Part shown: in pieces, positions 5,038 to 7,270 of the stretch
Position numbering within the stretch: the first letter of the stretch is position 1
How the letters are laid out: every line of letters starts with the position of its first letter
From: Thermodesulfatator sp.
GTDB taxonomy: Bacteria > Desulfobacterota > Thermodesulfobacteria > Thermodesulfobacteriales > Thermodesulfobacteriaceae
Direction of reading: 5' to 3'
DNA length: 7,270 nucleotides
Assembly: GCA_027036915.1 (NCBI GenBank)
Contig: JALWCD010000167.1
Coordinates: forward strand, 702-7,971
Program-made: the position numbers and the translations under genes
The notes under the pieces: generated by a model
What the model was told of the DNA's origin: nothing
What the model saw: the letters and a program-made list of their open reading frames with translations, nothing else
Databases searched by the model: none

Positions 5038-6495
5038 CTACATCCAGCTCTGGGGCCCGAGGGCCGAGATCTCGGCCACGTAGCGGGCGATCTTTAGCAC
5101 CTCCTCATCCGGGTCAAAGTCCTTAAAGGCCGAAATCAGTTCCTCGAGATGTTCCTCTATGAAGCGGGTGGAGAACTCTCCGGCCCGGAACTTCGGGTGC
5201 CGGATAATACTTATGAGAAGGGGAGCGATGGTCTTCACGCCCTCTACCCTTAAGCCCCGGGAGAGGGCCCGATCCATGACCCGGATGGCCTGATCCCGGT
5301 CCGCTCCGGCGCTCATGATGAGCATGAACATGGAATCGTAGTAGGGGGGGATTTCGGCCCCCTCATAGGCCCCGCTTGAGATCCGGATGTTGGGGCCGTC
5401 CGGAATCTGGAGCCGGGTGATGGTTCCGAAGGAAGGGGCAAAGGTCCTGGGATCTTCGGCCGTAAGACGACACTCGATGGCCCAGCGGTTGCTCTGAATA
5501 TCCCTCTGGTGAAAGGGTAAAGGACGGCCTTCGGCGATCTGGATCATGAGATCCACGATGTCAAGCCCGGTGGCAAGCTCCGTCACCCCGTGCTCCACCT
5601 GAAGCCGGGTGTTGACCTCTAAGAAATAGAAATTGCGCGTGGCGGCATCCAGCAGGAATTCCACCGTACCGGCTGAATCGTAACCGATCTCCCGCATGAG
5701 CCGCACGGCGGTAAAGCAGATCTCCTGTCGCAGGTCGTCGTCAAGCGAGGGCGCCGGGGTTTCTTCAATGATCTTCTGGTTACGGCGCTGAATGGTACAT
5801 TCTCGCTCAAAAAGGTGCACCACGTGTCCGTGCTTGTCCCCCACAATCTGAACCTCTATATGCCTTCCCCGCTCGATATACTTTTCCGCGATAAGACTTG
5901 AATCCCCGAAGGCCTTGTAGGCCTCGGACTGGGCGTGGGAGAATTTCTGGGGAAGCTCTTCGGCGTTTTCCACCTTGAGCATACCCTTTCCGCCTCCTCC
6001 GAGCGCGGCCTTGAGCATGATGGGGAAATCAATCCGGGTCCGCTCCATCCATTCCAGGATCTCCTCCGGACTTTTGGGGTCCTCAATTCCGGGGATGGTG
6101 GGGACATTGGCCCGCTTGGCGATCTCTTTGGCCGCCTTTTTGTCCCCCATGAGGGCGATGATCTCGGGATTGGGACCGATCCAGGTAAGGCCGGCCTCGA
6201 TCACCTTGCGGGCGAACTCCGCGTTTTCCGCCAGAAATCCCCATCCGGGGTGGATGGCATCCGCCCCGGTGGAGAGCGCCGCCTCCAGGATACGATCCAT
6301 GTTGAGATAGGATTTGAGCGGAGGGCCCTCCCCGATATGCACGGCCTCATCAGCCATGAAGACGTGAAGACTAAGACGATCAGGGGTACTGTAAACCGCC
6401 ACCGTCGGAATCTTGAGATCTCGGCAGGTCTGCATAATACGCACCGCCGGCACTCCCCGATTGGCCACCAGGATCTTTTTGATCTTCCTTTCCAT
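5038..6495 (-). CDS. pycA: Pyruvate carboxylase subunit A (biotin carboxylase), divergent
   Basis: An ATP-grasp biotin carboxylase: it uses ATP and bicarbonate to carboxylate the biotin carried on subunit B. The 485 residues span the whole family: N-terminal domain KKILVANRG (6-14) to HPGWGFLAEN (82-91); ATP-grasp with MGDKKAA (116-122), K162 and the glycine loop GGGGKGM (166-172); H212, E279, E293, NTRLQVEH (295-302) and ECR (R343), which match E. coli AccC ATP and biotin catalytic residues; C-terminal PPYYDSM (383-389). Length exceeds AccC (449) by a charged C-terminal extension. Odd residues: ANRGEIA is ANRGVPA, HPGYGF is HPGWGF, QVEHPVTE is QVEHGVTE, and the usual Lys of DSMIGKLI is lost (DSMFMLIM). 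The start has AAGGAGT (6503-6509) seven bases upstream. pycB lies next on the same strand, with two opposite-strand small genes between. An acetyl-CoA carboxylase subunit is less likely given that neighbour. Confidence 0.88.
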   Translation of the reverse strand: MERKIKKILVANRGVPAVRIMQTCRDLKIPTVAVYSTPDRLSLHVFMADEAVHIGEGPPLKSYLNMDRILEAALSTGADAIHPGWGFLAENAEFARKVIEAGLTWIGPNPEIIALMGDKKAAKEIAKRANVPTIPGIEDPKSPEEILEWMERTRIDFPIMLKAALGGGGKGMLKVENAEELPQKFSHAQSEAYKAFGDSSLIAEKYIERGRHIEVQIVGDKHGHVVHLFERECTIQRRNQKIIEETPAPSLDDDLRQEICFTAVRLMREIGYDSAGTVEFLLDAATRNFYFLEVNTRLQVEHGVTELATGLDIVDLMIQIAEGRPLPFHQRDIQSNRWAIECRLTAEDPRTFAPSFGTITRLQIPDGPNIRISSGAYEGAEIPPYYDSMFMLIMSAGADRDQAIRVMDRALSRGLRVEGVKTIAPLLISIIRHPKFRAGEFSTRFIEEHLEELISAFKDFDPDEEVLKIARYVAEISALGPQSWM

Positions 6496-6547
6496 GGGGC
6501 GGACTCCTTCAAAAGAATTTGAGCCTCATTACCATGTTTTTAGCCGC

Positions 6548-6576
6548 TTCTCAAGTCGGCCCTTGAGCTTTACAAT
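6548..6576 (+). promoter_or_regulatory. Candidate sigma-70 promoter of marC, predicted leaderless start
   Basis: TTCTCA (6548-6553, four of six to TTGACA), a 17-base spacer and TACAAT (6571-6576, five of six to TATAAT). The start site would fall about seven bases downstream, that is at the A of the marC ATG (6583). The absence of any Shine-Dalgarno sequence before that ATG agrees with a leaderless transcript. The spacer carries the inverted repeat CTCAAG-TCGGCC-CTTGAG (6550-6567), a possible operator. Confidence 0.45.
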
Positions 6577-6582
6577 TAAACC

Positions 6583-7230
6583 ATGATCCAGGACCACCAC
6601 CTCTTGCTTTTTCTACTTCAAAGTACGGTAAGCTTAATGGCCATTATGAACCCCATCGGAAACACCCCCATTTTTCTTTCTCTGGTGGAAGGCTTTCCGG
6701 AAGAAGAGAAGATTCGCATCGCCCGCACCGCCACCCTCTGGGCCTTTTTCATCGTTACGGTCTTCACCCTGGGCGGGCACTTCATTTTTCGGCTTTTCGG
6801 GATTACGCTTCCGGCCTTTCGCATTGCCGGAGGCATCCTCCTTTTTATGATCGCCTATCACCTGGTGCGGGCCAAACGTTCCCACCAGCATCACCCCACG
6901 GAGGAGGAGACGGAGGAAAGCCCGGAGGACATCGCCGTGACCCCGCTGGCCACCCCCATCCTCGCCGGCCCCGGAACCATCACCACCGCCCTTTCCCTGG
7001 TGGGCCGCAAAACCGATCCTCTCAAAATCCTCACGGTGATAGGTATCTTCGCCCTGGTGTGTCTGACCACCTATTTCTGTTTCGTCTACGGCGAAAACCT
7101 CATGAAACGCCTCCGTCCTTACTGGATCGGGGTCATGACCCGGCTTATGGGGCTCATCCTTTCCGTGGTGGCGGTTCAAATGGTCATCGAGGGCCTTGCC
7201 GAGGTGATCTCCCAGACTCCCGGTCTCTAA
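6583..7230 (+). CDS. marC: MarC family integral membrane protein (UPF0056)
   Basis: A 215-residue inner-membrane protein with about six hydrophobic segments (roughly 7-22 continuing past NPIG, 50-70, 76-95, 119-140, 148-170, 184-206). Family hallmarks are present: IMNPIGNTPIFLSL (21-34), ITLPAFRIAGGILLF (74-88) and the second-half counterpart IAVTPLATPILAGPGTITT (117-135). The NPIGNTP and TPLATPILAGPG segments suggest an internal duplication with inverted topology. The hydrophilic loop 97-115 (His/Glu-rich, HQHHPTEEETEE) is the main variable part. MarC was once linked to multiple antibiotic resistance, a role later not supported; its transport function is unknown. The ATG at 6583 puts the first NPIG motif at residue 23, as in relatives. 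It is divergent from pycA with 87 bases between, and no Shine-Dalgarno sequence is seen. Confidence 0.92.
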   Translation: MIQDHHLLLFLLQSTVSLMAIMNPIGNTPIFLSLVEGFPEEEKIRIARTATLWAFFIVTVFTLGGHFIFRLFGITLPAFRIAGGILLFMIAYHLVRAKRSHQHHPTEEETEESPEDIAVTPLATPILAGPGTITTALSLVGRKTDPLKILTVIGIFALVCLTTYFCFVYGENLMKRLRPYWIGVMTRLMGLILSVVAVQMVIEGLAEVISQTPGL

Positions 7231-7249
7231 AACCTACCGTCGGAGAAGA

Positions 7250-7270
7250 ATGTCTGGTATGATGTGTGAA
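7250..7270 (+). other. Right-edge stretch: start of another gene or an extended -10 promoter
   Basis: Two readings compete. GGAG (7242-7245) sits four bases before ATG 7250, which opens a frame of seven codons to the window edge (MSGMMCE). Alternatively TGGTATGAT (7255-7263) is an extended -10 promoter element (TGn plus TATGAT, five of six) with no good -35. The sequence ends too soon to choose. Confidence 0.25.

Overview
The window looks like ordinary chromosome from a flagellated, probably thermophilic and anaerobic bacterium. My guess is the Desulfobacterota/Thermodesulfobacteria area. The grounds are a two-subunit pyruvate carboxylase, proteins rich in Arg/Glu/Lys, GC-rich genes separated by short AT-rich gaps, and a MEMO-family (AmmeMemoRadiSam) protein. 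This placement is inference; there is no rRNA or other decisive marker, and no phage, IS element, CRISPR array, tRNA or rRNA was seen.

Layout. Positions 1-1835 (minus strand) hold a two-gene operon: a ParB/sulfiredoxin-fold protein followed, with an ATGA overlap, by an AmmeMemoRadiSam system protein B. The latter runs off the left edge and carries an extra PqqD-like N-terminal region. Positions 1836-2144 are an AT-richer divergent intergenic region. It contains palindromes, a cluster of GGGGTAA direct repeats, a doubtful 76-codon minus-strand ORF, and a near-consensus flagellar sigma-28 promoter (2083-2109). That promoter reads into a small two-gene flagellar unit (2145-2627): a 54-residue protein resembling the front half of FlgM, then flgM itself. 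The sigma-28/FlgM pair forms the classic feedback loop.

Positions 2624-6495 hold the two subunits of a biotin-dependent carboxylase on the minus strand: pycA (biotin carboxylase) upstream and pycB (carboxyltransferase plus biotin carrier) downstream. Between them, on the opposite strand, are two overlapping genes for tiny membrane proteins (4740-5034). The two carboxylase subunits presumably work together to make oxaloacetate from pyruvate, feeding biosynthesis. Both carry substitutions at normally invariant positions, so the exact substrate deserves checking. Positions 6496-6582 are a compact divergent promoter region. Its plus-strand side appears to start transcription at or next to the ATG of marC (6583-7230), a six-helix inner-membrane protein of the MarC family. 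The last 40 bases hold either the start of another gene or a promoter.

Part 2 highlights: the sigma-28 promoter that decides the start of the 54-residue gene; the half-FlgM partner; the PqqD-like/MEMO fusion coupled to a ParB-fold gene; the atypical carboxylase pair with nested small membrane proteins; the CTAG shared by two convergent stop codons; the probable leaderless marC transcript; and the repeat cluster between the ParB-like gene and the flagellar promoter.
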